Counted from the stretch's first letter, positions 36,331 to 47,300 are shown. The stretch is DNA of 64,000 nt from Siphonodentalium dalli (GCA_032622095.1 CP136064.1:211930205-211994204); one strand, 5' to 3'. Program-made: numbers and translations. The notes: generated by a model from the letters alone, not told the origin.

Positions 36331-39300
36331 ATGAAGCGCCTCGTACCATACTCTGATAGCGAAAGTGAGCGAGAGAACAGAACACGATTACAACTTGATG
36401 GTGATAAATATTACACCATTGAGAATTTGACAGACAAATATTCGAGGAGATTCAAAGCTTCGTCAAAGAAATTCGACGTTATATTTCAAGAATTCAAGCA
36501 ACCAATTCAAGATGTTCACAGAATTTTTCGAAGATGTGGTGAACATTTTGAAACATGAATGTGACGCGGGGCCAAGAGATCAGGTCAGAATTTCCATCTT
36601 TCACCTGGGGTTAGATCTAGAAATTCACATTCCTTCAACAAAGCAAAACCGTTTGTGACATGGTACATCTGTGTGAGAATTGTGGTATCGAAATCGTCAC
36701 CAGAAAGGAGAAAAGACACATTTGCACGGGAAAGAAGAAGTTAAATACTGCAAGAAATTTGTTGAAACAGACCTCAGATGCAGTAAGAAAAAAAGAAGCA
36801 AATGTACCATTCATATTTTTTTTATTTGCTAGCAAGATACTGGTGTTTACGTGCCAATTTGTTGTGTTGTACCAATTGCTTGTGCAAATTGTAGATGTAA
36901 TTATATGAAATGTGCAATTCATGTGATTCTGTATCTACAAATAGAGAACAAATGTTTAGAGTTGAAAATGTATTAGAAATATTTTGTAAATGATTGTTTT
37001 ACAGCAATAACAATAAAGGTACCACATGTATTGCTCATACGCAAGAGGCTACGATAGTCAATTTCCCTTACATTACATAAACAATAGAAATTCTAAGCCT
37101 TGTGTTATTATGAATGGTAACAAAATATTGAGCTTACAGTGTAATGCTGTAAGGTTTATTGGTTCATTGAGTTTCATTACTATGGCACTGTCTAAATTTC
37201 CTAAAACATTTCAACTTGATGAAATGGCTAAAGGTCATTTTCCCCATTGGGCAAATACACAGGATTTTCAGAATTACGAAGTACCATATCTTGATTAAAA
37301 ATTACTACAAACCGGAATTAATGAAAATAGGGAAGAATTTCTAAAAATGGTATGAAGCTAGGGGTGAGGACAAAGGTATTGTAAATTGGACGTGGACATT
37401 TTAAGACGTGTGTGGTAAATTCAGGTTATGCATAATGAAAACTGATCAAATAGATCCGATCCATTAATCGACATTAGCTCAAACCTGTAACCTAGCATGG
37501 AGAAAAACTAATGATTTTCAGATAATTCTCTAAATATAATATCAGACGATGGATATCAACAAGAGCATACATTTCCAATGAAAGCAATTCAATGGATACA
37601 ATACATTGCCACAAAACAAAACAAACATAAAACATGCTTTGAATGTGGTGAATTTAAAATAGGGACACAATTTGTTGACGGTTATCAGAATCAAACACAG
37701 AATATGAAATGTTTGGGTGTCTATTCCATGGATGTCCAACTTGCTGGCCAGATAGAAAACACCGAATATAAATACCAATGGGATAGTTGTATGAAAAAAG
37801 CATTAACCACGGAAACCGAAATAAAAAGCTTAGGGTGTAAATTAATTAGCGTCTGTGAACATGACTTGGACAAGAAATACAAAGACAAAACTTTCAAACA
37901 AACTATATGTGGAACAATTCAATCTACATCAAGATCCAATTAAACCAAAAGATGCATTGTATGGTGGTAGGACTACTGCTCTGAAATTGTATCGTGCAAT
38001 AGAACCACATTCTAAACAAGAAATACAATATATTGACGTATGCAGTCTGTATCCTACCGTAAACAAAGAAATATTTCTAAGCCAGAAACAAATAGGGGAC
38101 ATTAAATCATATAAAGGTCTCATTAAAGGTACTCAATCCAATCAGACGCTCCTAAATTAATATTTCTTTGGTTTCGGGGGTATCTCGAGAAATAACAAAC
38201 TTCAGTAATCAGTATCTGATCAATCTTATCTTTGATGGGTGGGTTCCTCGACTCGAATAAAATATTTTTTACCCTTGAAACCAAAGAAATAGTAACTGAG
38301 GAGCGTCTGGTCGGATTGAGTACCTTTAAATAAATAGTACATTCCAGGGCTACCAATCCATTGCAACAATAAAATGTTATGCACATTTTGTAAAACAAGT
38401 GCAGAAATGAAAGTGAATATTGTAATCATAAAACAGAACAGTGTGCTTTAGTTGGAGTTTGGACGCATGTAGAATTATTCAAAGCATTAGAACTTGGTTA
38501 GCAAATTTTGGAAGTGTATCTAGTTTGGCAATTGGACTGAGTGGTCGGACAAAGTATACAGGGACTACATTGATAAATACCTCCAAATTAAGCAAGAAGC
38601 AAGTGGATATCCAAATTTGATTAAAAGTGAAGATAAACATAAATACATAAATGATTACTATTAGGTTGAAGGTATAAAACTTGAAAACTGGAAAAAATAA
38701 AGGAGTCCAACAGTCCGCAAAATTAATGACACATTCCATTTGGAGTAAAAGGCACAAAATAATATTCTTACTAAAACAGAATGTATCTCTCAAAACCATA
38801 TAGATACTTTGAGTTTCTAACTGATAAAAATATTAGTCAAAGCAGTTGAAATTTTTTAACATGATCAATTTTTTTTATTCAACTATGAAAATAAAACCGA
38901 TGTCCATCTGAACATGTATTGTTGCATCATTTGTTACAGCGTATGCACGATTATAATTGTATAAAGTTCTAGCAAAACTCCAAGGTGGGGTGTTGTTGTT
39001 GCATGTACATCTTTGATCCAGAAAAAGAAAATATAAAAACCGAAGAGAGTTACCTAGGTAAATTGACCACTGAACATCATAACATTTGTATGATTAGGGC
39101 AAAAACATTATGTATAGCAATATGTGAAAGTTGGTGTCATAAAATATGAATTAAGGTCATCACTCTGGATTATAATACTAAACAGCAAGTCAACTTTCAT
39201 TCAATGGTTGAATGTGTTAACGATCGGTCAAACTTCCAATGTGTCATACACTATCCATGCAGAATTACGAGCTTAAAGAATCGAGAAGTAATCACTGACA

Positions 39301-39381
39301 AACAAACAAAAACATTCTGATCAGGGTACACTAAACTTGTTGTGGTCAAACTCAACAGCATTCCTTGTGGGTGGAATTGAT
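36331..39381 (+). pseudogene. Polinton DNA polymerase B (protein-primed), broken
   Basis: The start is taken at ATG 36,331 (MKRLVPYSDSESE), about 25 bp after a short leader. The pieces lie in three frames. A Cys-rich N-terminal region spans about 36,660-36,930. The 3'-5' exonuclease region spans about 36,995-37,290 (IAH, then after a frameshift ARGYDSQF and LSKFPKTFQLDEMAKGHF). A Cys/His block reads FGCLFHGCPTCWPDR (about 37,700-37,745). Palm motif A follows, YIDVCSLYPTVNK (about 38,029-38,067), preceded by ALYGGRTTALKLY. The palm C region near 38,980-39,020 does not show the usual YxDTDS; the aligned residues look like LLLHVHL. The C-terminus ends near PCGWN and a TGA at about 39,381. A MITE splits it at 38,123. 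Around ten frame breaks are visible. This enzyme copied the element using a terminal protein as primer. Confidence 0.88.
38123..38329. mobile_element. TTAA MITE family B, copy 2, inserted in polymerase B
   Basis: A 207-bp element with TTAA at 38,123-38,126 and 38,326-38,329 and termini AGGTACTCAATCCAAT / gtcggattgagtacct. It is shorter than copy 1 (423 bp) through loss of the middle; the paired arms ttatttctttggtttcgggg / cccttgaaaccaaagaaata remain. It interrupts the polymerase just after motif A. Confidence 0.92.
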
Positions 39382-40464
39382 ATGCTACCAGCAGAAATGC
39401 TTCAGAAAATGTTCAAAGACTTAGTTGAAAATATCAACAATAAATCAAGAAATCAAAAGAGAAATACAACAAACTTGGATTTGAAGAGAAAGTAGAATAA
39501 TAATGAAGGAAATGATCGAAGGACATTTCCCTGATGAGAGGAAGTGATTGAAATCTTTGAGAAATCAGAATTTGAAACTGATTTCATACTGGATATATTG
39601 AATACAACTGTTTTCAGATTGCTGGATATATCGTGTTATTCATGAAAGCAAAATACACGAAATTCGTGAATTTATTGGAGATAAGTTTGTCCTATTTGCT
39701 GAATATCAAGACCAGATTCTCAATGAAAGAACTTCGATGTGTGTGGAGGTAACAGCAATATATGTATACATAATTATCCATGTACAATTTTCACAATTGA
39801 AAAGTTACTTAAAGGTACGGTTGGCCTTGGTGGTGGGTATCCTGTAAAAATATTTCCGCCCGTCAAAAACCGCCACAAACAGAAAGAACATCAAAATGTA
39901 GACAGACTTTGTCCGTATCTAAATAGGAAATATCGCATAAACAGTATGCTATTGTCATTTGTTAGACCATTGTTATGTAAACAAAAGCATAAAAAGTTAC
40001 TTTTCTGGTGTTTGTTTATATTATGATGGTAAACATAAAGAGCGTTCTTTGTTGGTGAATTCCTGATATGGAACAAATAAAGAGCGTTTATGCCATTTTT
40101 GTGTGCTTAGCCAGTAGCATTGTGCTGTCTTCTGTAACACAATCAGGCTCTTGCTTAGGTAAAATATAGTATGTCTTTATGATAACATGCTGTTTACGCG
40201 ATAGTCATGGTATGTATGAACGAAACTGTATGCATTTTAATGTTTTTCTGTTTACGGTGATTGGAACAAATATGAATATTTTCGACAACTAAGGCCTCAC
40301 GTGCCTTTAATGAAACAGTTGTTTTTGATTACATGGCAAATGACACTAAATCTATTTCAGACTTAGATTGTGAACTCATTTGGACATTCGGGATAATTTG
40401 GAATTATAGTGATTCTTCACTGAAAATAAAAAAGGTTGATTCTGAACAATCTTAATCAGATTAC
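39382..40464 (+). other. Polinton interval between polymerase and ATPase, unassigned
   Basis: Apart from the family C MITE, this interval has short open pieces in several frames, for example LPAEMLQKMFKDLVENINN at about 39,385-39,440 and FQIAGYIVLFMKAKYTK at about 39,613-39,665. The second piece faintly resembles the IAGYI block near the C-terminus of THAP/P-element-type transposases. That resemblance is too weak for a call. I see no complete gene. Confidence 0.35.
39809..40310 (+). mobile_element. TTAA-flanked MITE family C, copy 1, inserted in the Polinton
   Basis: A 502-bp element with TTAA at 39,809-39,812 and 40,307-40,310 and termini AGGTACGGTTGGCC / ggcctcacgtgcct. It is nearly identical to 53,358-53,862, which lies in inverted orientation. 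It contains two ataaagagcgtt motifs. The apparent 95-codon ORF across its left end is partly element sequence and not a gene. Confidence 0.93.
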
Positions 40465-41091
40465 ATGGTCTGCCTCAGGGTGAAGATGACAGTCATTGTT
40501 CTTCAAACATCCATGTAATATTTTCATATCAGGGCCGAGTGTTTGTGGAAAAACATAATTTGTTAAAAATGTTATTGAATAAAAAGATGACTTGTTCAAA
40601 CTTATTCCACACAAAGTTGTTTGGTGCTACAAGGAATGGCAAAAATGCACATAGTCAGATGCAAGAATTTAACAATATTCAATTTATAAATGGGGTAGCG
40701 GACAATGACAACGAACTTGTCACCTCATCGTGCTTGGTGTCATGTTAGGTGATACAGTTGAATAACATATTATGTTATGGTCTACGAGGAAATGACATCA
40801 CAGAAATCCATGTCTATTTACATAACCCAATAACCCAGAAATCGAAAGAGAGTATAAATTTGAGTCTGAATGCACATTACATGGTTTTATTTCAATGTGC
40901 CCGATAAAGGTCAAATAAAAAAATTTGCATTCCAAATGCAATTACCTCACTTGATGCAAGAATATGATGATGTAACTTCAACAAATCATGGTTATTTACT
41001 ACTCGATTTTAACCCAAAAAAGAGAATTCATTCAGACTTAGAACAATTATTTTCCATCGATGGTTCACAAATGACGACCGAGGTGCGGTAA
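40465..41091 (+). pseudogene. Polinton packaging ATPase (A32/FtsK-HerA type), broken
   Basis: The Walker A motif GPSVCGKT is at 40,532-40,555, after HPCNIFIS. It is followed directly by a TAA in that frame. The next frame carries KKMTCSNLFHTKLF and FNNIQFINGVADNDN. A Walker B-like stretch (LIVLGVML) lies near 40,724-40,747; the expected acidic pair is not seen there. After a further shift the C-terminal part reads DKGQIKKFAFQMQ and DDVTSTNHGYLLLDF (about 40,900-41,015), a block typical of this Polinton ATPase. In the family it pumps element DNA into capsids. Several stops and shifts make it non-functional. Confidence 0.85.
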
Positions 41092-41547
41092 TCTAGGCAG
41101 CAGTATACAACTATATGTATCAATATATTTTCATTTCCAATCATGGAGTCGCACAAACCAGTCTAAAGACTAAATTAATTCTTGATGATCAATTAAAGCT
41201 TCCACTGCAGACAAAACATTTCTGCAAAACACAAAATAGAATTGAAGAAAATAGCCGATAATAGAACTCATCAATTCAAAAGAGAAAATTCTTTTAAAAA
41301 TTGGTGGAGTTGGATTTCTCAGTGGTGTCTTGATCAGAAGTCTTCTCAGACAAAAATAAAATAAAACAATCAGACAGCAGGATAGCCCAACTGGAGTAAA
41401 TTATTTTCATTCATTAGACATTCAATTGTTGTTGAAGGGTAAAGATGGCGAAAAAAACTACACTGTTTAAAAAATATGATAGTTTTGTAATGGCTATGAA
41501 CCAGGCACCAACTTATTTTCGAAACAAAACATAAAAGATGCACCAAA

Positions 41548-41784
41548 AAATTGATTGATTGTATGTCAGAATGGTGTCAAAATATTTTAAAAGGTAATGT
41601 AAAACTAAAACTCAAGAGTAAACTACATCCGATGCGTAAACATCTAAGAGAACTTGCAAACAAATCATCAAGTTTAACACGAAAGAAGCAAATTTTAAAC
41701 CAAAAAGGAAGAGTTTTACCACTTCCTATGCTAGCACCACTGCTTGGTAAAGCAATCACTGGAATAATTTGTGGTTCAACATGA
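41548..41784 (+). pseudogene. Polinton small capsid-associated protein (basic, hydrophobic C-end)
   Basis: An open piece encodes a Lys-rich region with HLRELANKSSSLTRKKQIL, followed by a short Gly/Pro/Leu-rich hydrophobic stretch (PLPMLAPLLGKAITGII). This combination is characteristic of a small protein found next to capsid genes in Polintons and adintoviruses. The Gly-Gly usually seen before the hydrophobic part is altered here. The interval 41,092-41,547 before it contains only broken fragments that I cannot assign. Confidence 0.7.
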
Positions 41785-42400
41785 AGAAAATGGTTGCCGT
41801 TCCCTTCAAAATGTTGGATGATATCAAAAGATGGAAAATGGGATTGATTATTCCAAATTGTCACCTAATCTTGAAATTGCAAATTTTCTAAACTCAATAG
41901 AGAATTTAATTCATTGTTTAATAAAAAATTGTCTTAATCAGAGAAGATTCAATTATATGTTACAACTTTGTTCACATTGAAATCTTCTCAAAACAATTGG
42001 AACTACTACAAAACCGAAAACAGAACAACCGCTTAATCACACTGGGCATGTGTTAGAGAGTATTTCAGCAAAGATTAGCAAAAAGCTGAGCAACTTCTAT
42101 AACTGAATTCAAAACATCCAAGAATGAAATTTGATGAACATGGACATTTAACATATGGCAAAGAGGTTATAATTGTATCTACTATTGTTGACCCCCATTA
42201 ACAGTATTGTGCGGCAAAGAAAACGTTTTGAACCAACAGGTTGGGAAACTTTTTCACAAGGATTGAGCGAACTTCATGTGCTTCAAGATTTTTTGGGAAC
42301 AGAATCCGTTGGCTTTGGATCAAAAAACATTTGAAAGAAGATTCTGATGACGATTTTTAAACTCCATCAGTATAGAGCATTAAAATGAAACATTTTGATT
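41785..42400 (+). pseudogene. Polinton conserved protein of unknown role, broken
   Basis: The fragments KMVAVPFKMLDDIKRWKMG (about 41,783-41,840), then SPNLEIANFLNSIENL in another frame, EHGHLTYGKEV (about 42,138-42,170) and KRFEPTGWETFSQGL (about 42,219-42,265) follow the order seen in a conserved Polinton protein encoded beside the integrase. At least three frame changes and several stops lie between them. Its function is not established; a capsid-associated role is suspected for the family. Confidence 0.65.
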
Positions 42401-42492
42401 CACACAAATGAACGATATAAAAGCAGAATATTCAAAAACTAAAATATCAGATAAGACAACACCAACGTGCATGTTAAGAGCAGAAAAGCAAA

Positions 42493-43480
42493 ATGGAACC
42501 CATACCAGATGAACAAGTATCTAACATTTTCTATGATTCGAAGAAAGTTAGAAAGTTGGGAGTTTTAGTTGTGTAAAGACATTTTTTGTTGAAGCTAAAA
42601 AACAAAGCAAGAAAATAAAACTCAGAGATGTGAAGAAATCGTTACAAGGACAATCGACATATAATTTACTTCACACAAACCAATCATTCGAAAATTCTAG
42701 TGTTGAAAGACTGTTGTAGCAGGAATTGACATTCAATGGCACTCAGATTTAGCCGATCCTCAAAATTTGAAGAAGCATTACGATAATTACATATATATGT
42801 TGGGTGTGATAGATGTCTTTTCAAAATGTTCATGGCTACTGGGTACTACGATCCAGGATAAATCTGCAAAACTTTGACCGAATCATTCAGGAATTTGTGT
42901 TTAGATCTTCAAAACGTGAGCCAAAATCATCCAAGCTTTTTCAAGGTTCTCAATTCAAAAACGAAAAGTTTTTGAAATTTTAACAATTAGAAAACATCCA
43001 TTTCTTCACAACTGAGAATCCAGAGACTAAAGCAAGTATATTGGAACGATTTCAAAGAACTTTAGAAACTTGTATGTGGAAGTATTTTACACACAATACA
43101 ACTTTGAGATATATTGATGTTTTACAAGACTTGATCGAATCTTATAACAAAAGTTATCACTAAAGCATACACGAAACCATCCGAAGTTACTTTGAAAACT
43201 AATGTTGAAATTACCAAAAACCTATATGGAAAATAAAATAAAAAAGGGAAATCTTTGTTGAAATTTGATGACTTGTTTCGTATCAACAAAACCAAAAGAA
43301 TGTTTGAAAAGGGTTATTTACCAAGCTAGACTCGGAATATTTTCAAAATACAGAAAATAAAAAAAGCACAAAGTTTCAAAAATTTCAACCAATAGTTATA
43401 CCAAAATAGGGCTCGACCACACAAGAGCTCCCTTGGATAAACTTGGTTACAGAACACAATAAAACACATCTGCTATTCGA
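42493..43480 (+). pseudogene. Polinton retroviral-type integrase (DDE), broken
   Basis: A credible start is ATG 42,493 (MEPIPDEQVSNIFYDSKKV). The catalytic core shows DIQWHSDLADPQNLKKHY (about 42,731-42,784), then MLGVIDVFSKCSWLL (about 42,797-42,841), and KASILERFQRTLE (about 43,031-43,070), which contains the third acidic residue. Next come YNKSYH and, after a stop, SIHET. A C-terminal SH3/chromo-like part reads FRINKTKRMFEKGYLP (about 43,278-43,324). The first two acidic residues (D of DLAD and of VIDVF) are present. Stops and shifts occur in the N-terminal part, in the middle of the core (about 42,870-42,985) and after YLP. In active elements it inserts the DNA with a 6-bp target duplication. 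Confidence 0.9.
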
Positions 43481-43595
43481 TAACATTTCCATATGGAGTT
43501 GATTGAATGCTGAACATAATCATTCAGTTTGTCGGTGAAAGTCTATGGTAAAGTTGCACTTCCGACGCCGAAGTAATTTGTATTTACCATAATCC

Positions 43596-43930
43596 CTAGG
43601 TATAGAGGTGTGCCCAGACAATATGGAATGGAATTGGTTGACTTTTCAGATATGCATTGAGAACTGTAGTACCGTTTCTGAAACATTGGCCAGATAGCTG
43701 AACAACAAGTACTCACACATGCACTTGCTGCAGTCGAAGATATCAGTCATCGTCGTAAAAGTAAAAAAATATATATTTGAAAAGAGGTAAAGAAGCATTG
43801 AAATCTTTTGGAAGGGAAACCATAAAGAACATATCAACACCAGAGCGCATACATAGATCATCGCAGTCTTTGAAAACTCATTCTTCTCGTAAACAAGCCA
43901 GAAGTAAGAAGGGAGTGTGTGTATTCTAAG
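43596..43930 (+). pseudogene. Polinton small basic capsid/core-like protein, broken
   Basis: Pieces in two frames: YRGVPRQYGMELV (about 43,600-43,640), then, after breaks, LTHALAAVEDISHRRKSKK (about 43,712-43,768) and a Lys/Arg/Ser-rich tail (RGKEALKSFGRETIKN ...) ending at TAA 43,928-43,930. A gene of this composition stands just before the major capsid gene in many Polintons and is thought to be a minor capsid/core component. The assignment is by composition and position. Confidence 0.55.
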
Positions 43931-44059
43931 TGATTATAGCGCTTGTCCTCCAATCCATTTTGTCATAAATCTATTTATGAACAAATAAAATATGTTTAAA
44001 GTAAGTCGATTAAAACACATGTGAAGAAACCAAAACGATATCTCGATAATTTTTATTGA

Positions 44060-45265
44060 TCATGACAATGCAAAATGGATCATGCGAATGCAGCAGGTCT
44101 GAGTTAGATGCTTCTGATATTCCACCAACAATGACAACGGTTTTGGAATCACAATGAATAGAACACAATCCGATTACTTCTTTGAACAATTTCGCACCAA
44201 CAAAATTTATAATTCCGTCTCAAACTGAAAAATGGACAGATGTCAATCAATCATCAATCATATATATAACATTCAAACGCACAATAGAAGATAGAACCAA
44301 CTTGGATGGTAGTACAGAAATTGCACCTGTTAACAACTTTTTCCATAGTATGTTCAGTAGAATCAACATTTACATAAATAACAAACTTGGAACGTTTGCC
44401 GAATGTAGATACTTATCCTTATCGAGCCTATATGGAAAATGTCTTGGCTTATTCCGGTGAATGCAAATAAAATCAACTTACCGCACTATAAATGTGGTAT
44501 CCAGATACCGCTAAACAGTTCAAGTTCACTGAAAACACTAAAGCTGGTCATAATGCTGGATAGTAAACTCGCCAAGCAATCATAGCAGGCAGTCAAATGA
44601 TAGAATTATGTGGTCGTTTACACACAAACCTATTTTTTCAAGAGATATACTTAACAAGTGCAGTTGATATAAGAATTCGTCTCAATAGAGCAAGTACAAA
44701 ATTCTCTCTAATTGGTCAAGACGTTGGAAAATTTGTGTTTGAATCGGCAGTTTTCAATGTTCATACAATTACTCTAATGTCGGTGGTATCAAATAACCTG
44801 CACCAAACAACCATACAGAGGAATATGAAAATACATATGAAGAGTGTTGAAGGGAAAATATTCAATTGAAACGGACCCATTCCATTTCCAACACTTCAAT
44901 TTTAAAAAGCTTGAAGTTAGTCAGGACGGGTATACCATTCATAACCGACTAGTTGAACCAAACTTTTCATCACAACAAAGCTTAAGATCTTATTTACCAG
45001 TCTTCTGGCATGTTTGGGCAAAACAAGTCCTATAGTTTGAATCTCGAAACGTACATGAATGTTTTTTGTTTCTGTGCATACGACCTCACATCTGACCAAG
45101 AAGCAGATGAACTTAGGAAGGACATTCATTTGCGGCCTATAAATACCGACAACAGAAAGTTACATCTTAAGTTTGCTGCAGCTCTAGCTTCGGTGATCAA
45201 AGTGATAGTCTATGTTGAGTTCGATAATTAAATTGAAATCAACAGTTTGCGAGAAATAATAACAT
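44060..45265 (+). pseudogene. Polinton major capsid protein (double jelly-roll), broken
   Basis: The N-terminal part contains CECSRSELDASDIPPTM (about 44,080-44,130), then NFAPTKFIIPSQTEKW (44,188-44,235) and APVNNFFHSMFSRINIYINN (about 44,326-44,385). After shifts it reads LTSAVDIRIRLNRAS and TKFSLIGQDVGKFVFESAVF (about 44,650-44,755), then DPFHFQHFNFKKLEVSQDGY (about 44,873-44,934). The last part reads AYDLTSDQEADEL and ALASVIKVIVYVEFDN (about 45,080-45,231). These blocks and their order are those of the Polinton major capsid protein, the hexon-like shell unit related to capsids of adenoviruses and other PRD1-lineage viruses. At least four frameshifts and a few stops are visible. Confidence 0.9.
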
Positions 45266-45286
45266 ATTATTAAACACACGGATGGA

Positions 45287-45619
45287 TTGCATTTGGAAGA
45301 ACAATTGAGATTGCAAGTTGGACGACTCAATTTCATTCCATATTGTGTTCCTACCCTTGACAAAATTCGGAAAACTGTCGAGATGTGCTTCGTTGATGAA
45401 AAACAGAATCATATTTCAAAGGAAGTAAAACTCAAATTTCAGGGCTGTAAACTAAATCACCCAAGTCAGACTCGACATTTACTTTGTCTTCTGATACCAC
45501 CGACGCAATGGAAGGATATGTTTATTGATCTAGCTCTACTGAAATTGGACATTTATCGAGTTATGGAACAATGGCACCTTGTAATAGAATCGTTTACACC
45601 AGAAGTATTCATACTTTAG
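45287..45619 (+). CDS. Unassigned Polinton ORF after the capsid gene
   Basis: A 110-codon open frame (first residues MHLEEQLRLQVGRLNF) between the capsid and the protease remnants. I do not recognise it with confidence. Its C-terminal third (IPPTQWKDMFIDLALLKLDI) loosely recalls the start of penton-like minor capsid proteins, but the frame may also be a chance product of shifted sequence. It may well be out of frame in part. Confidence 0.3.
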   Translation: MHLEEQLRLQVGRLNFIPYCVPTLDKIRKTVEMCFVDEKQNHISKEVKLKFQGCKLNHPSQTRHLLCLLIPPTQWKDMFIDLALLKLDIYRVMEQWHLVIESFTPEVFIL

Positions 45620-46080
45620 AAACATGAAAGCAGTTCTTGCAAACTGCACCCAATTTAATTCAGCTTTTGACTTGTGGTCTGAAACAGTGCAACAATACTT
45701 CGAAGATGATCATTAGCGAACTTCAGCTTATACTTTACAAGTTGTCTTACATCTACTCATTTCATGGTGTGGTATGCGTAAAAGATCAGATGCAACACGA
45801 GAAACAGCACCATGTAAAAACATACATAGTAAATACGATTCATTAGAAAAACCAGAACACTGGGTTGGAATTTTCTTCGACGGGAACATTGCAACATATT
45901 TCTATTCGTTTTGAATTACCAGTTATTGATGAATTATCAAATAAAAAATTCAATGCAATTCTATCGAATCTAAAATTAACGTTGGACGTCTTCAACACCA
46001 CACACAGCCGTATGTGGTATATATTGGATATCTTCTCTAGATTTCTAGAAAATAAGTCATGCTATAAATGTAATAGTTGA
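45620..46080 (+). pseudogene. Polinton adenain-like cysteine protease, broken
   Basis: The segment KTYIVNT (about 45,815-45,836) is followed, after a frameshift, by PEHWVGIFFDGN (about 45,859-45,894). In adenain-type proteases this is the region with the catalytic His (HW) and the downstream acidic residue. About 120 bases on, another frame gives CGIYWISSL (about 46,010-46,036), which matches the position of the catalytic Cys with its CGxY context. The intervening part (FELPVIDELSNKKFNAI) is in yet another frame. In the family the enzyme matures capsid proteins. No continuous ORF remains. Confidence 0.75.
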
Positions 46081-47300
46081 ACTAAATTATGATGGAAACT
46101 ATTTCAAAAATGACAAAAAAGTACTTGTTTGGTTCGAAAGAAACTATGAACCCTTAAGAAAAGAGTTAGAAACCGGCATTACCCAAAACTTTTGCTTTAC
46201 AAACGTCTATAGCATATTGTGAACTTAATTATTGATGAGATGTATTACCAAATGTAAATAGCTTCATTGCAATACCAATTCGCGACCTGATTTTCATATT
46301 GTTCTACAAGTGTATACATGAAGCACATACTCTTAGAACAACACGGAAATCAGGTCACGAATTATTGTAAATATGTTGATTTTTAATTTAAAATAAAAGT
46401 TTTGTTGTAAAAAAACAGTGTTTGTTTTTAAAGATCATCTTCGCCAAAGTCGACGAAGATCTTAATTCAGAAAAAAGACAGAAAATCTCAAAATACATAA
46501 ATATTAGAGTTCACCATTTGTCCACGATGGAATACATCGATCATATTCTTCCCCCTGGTGTGAAAGTCACCCGTGTATTGGACAAGTGGAATTTAGTGAT
46601 ATGAAAGGCTCTTTGACAGAGTATGGTACAGATAAGACGATTTTCCAATTATTCAATGTTGTCGCAACTATGAGGCCTTCCAACCCTGACGATTCTTTCG
46701 ATACAGGACATGCTATATAGGATTGTTTTTTCGCCACAACAGAACTGCTGTTGCATGCAGCGGCAGCTCTTCTACATAGGATGACCGTGTTCTGGCACAA
46801 GGGTAAACTCAGATACGAAATTTAACCCGTGGGAGGTGTGAACGTGCCGAAAGGTTTGGTGCTAGCATTCACTGTTGGAATAGCTTTGTTTCGGTTCTCT
46901 GACAATTAGTAAGACATTGAATTCATCAAGACAGCCTCAAAACGGCACTTTTCAGGACCACCCAAAATTTGTTAACGATGACTGTAGATTGTACATTTCA
47001 CAACACACCCGTCTTCTAATACACTCGAAGACTTTCACCTTTGTTAAAATGCACAGGTAAAGTAACACACCTCACGACGCTCCGATCCCATCTGATTCTC
47101 TTCTAAGTCCAGTGTGTCTAGCGAAGGGGAACGTCCTTCGCCTACCACACTGTTCTTAGAAGCCGAGAAACCCAAAAAGTTCGCGAACAGTCAGGGGGAG
47201 TCTGCAAATTTTGTCCGAACACTAGGCGGGGGTCGGTGGGTGGTTCAGCAGCCCGTCTTACACATTTTTTCATGGCCCTGTACATTTTGTCCTAGTCAAT
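46081..47300 (+). other. Unassigned sequence at the right edge of the Polinton
   Basis: Open pieces at 46,422-46,604 (KIIFAKVDEDLNSEK ... LPPGVKVTRVLDKW) and, in another frame, about 46,602-46,720 (GSLTEYGTDKTIFQLF, ATMRPSNPDDSFDTGHAI) look like broken coding sequence by their residue content. I do not recognise the family. They may be the last Polinton gene, cargo, or a separate insertion. No terminal inverted repeat was recognised. Confidence 0.35.

Larger units (their letters stand above)
36300..46080 (+). mobile_element. Degenerate Polinton/Maverick element
   Basis: All recognisable pieces are on the plus strand, and their content is that of a Polinton: protein-primed polymerase B, packaging ATPase, capsid-associated proteins, integrase, double-jelly-roll major capsid protein, adenain-like protease. 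Every gene carries frameshifts or stops, so the copy is inactive. Two TTAA elements inserted later (38,123-38,329 and 39,809-40,310). I could not recognise terminal inverted repeats or a 6-bp target duplication; both ends are approximate. Polintons are known in most invertebrate phyla and are related to adintoviruses. Confidence 0.92.

Noticed and set aside
39600-39670. THAP/P-element transposase C-terminal domain inside the Polinton
   Set aside because: Only a short FQIAGYI-like piece matches, without the expected Cys pairs; too weak for an annotation.
39739-40026. 95-codon ORF similar to the 79-codon ORF at 53,705-53,944
   Set aside because: The similarity comes from the two family C MITE copies; the frame crosses the element border and is not conserved at the ends.
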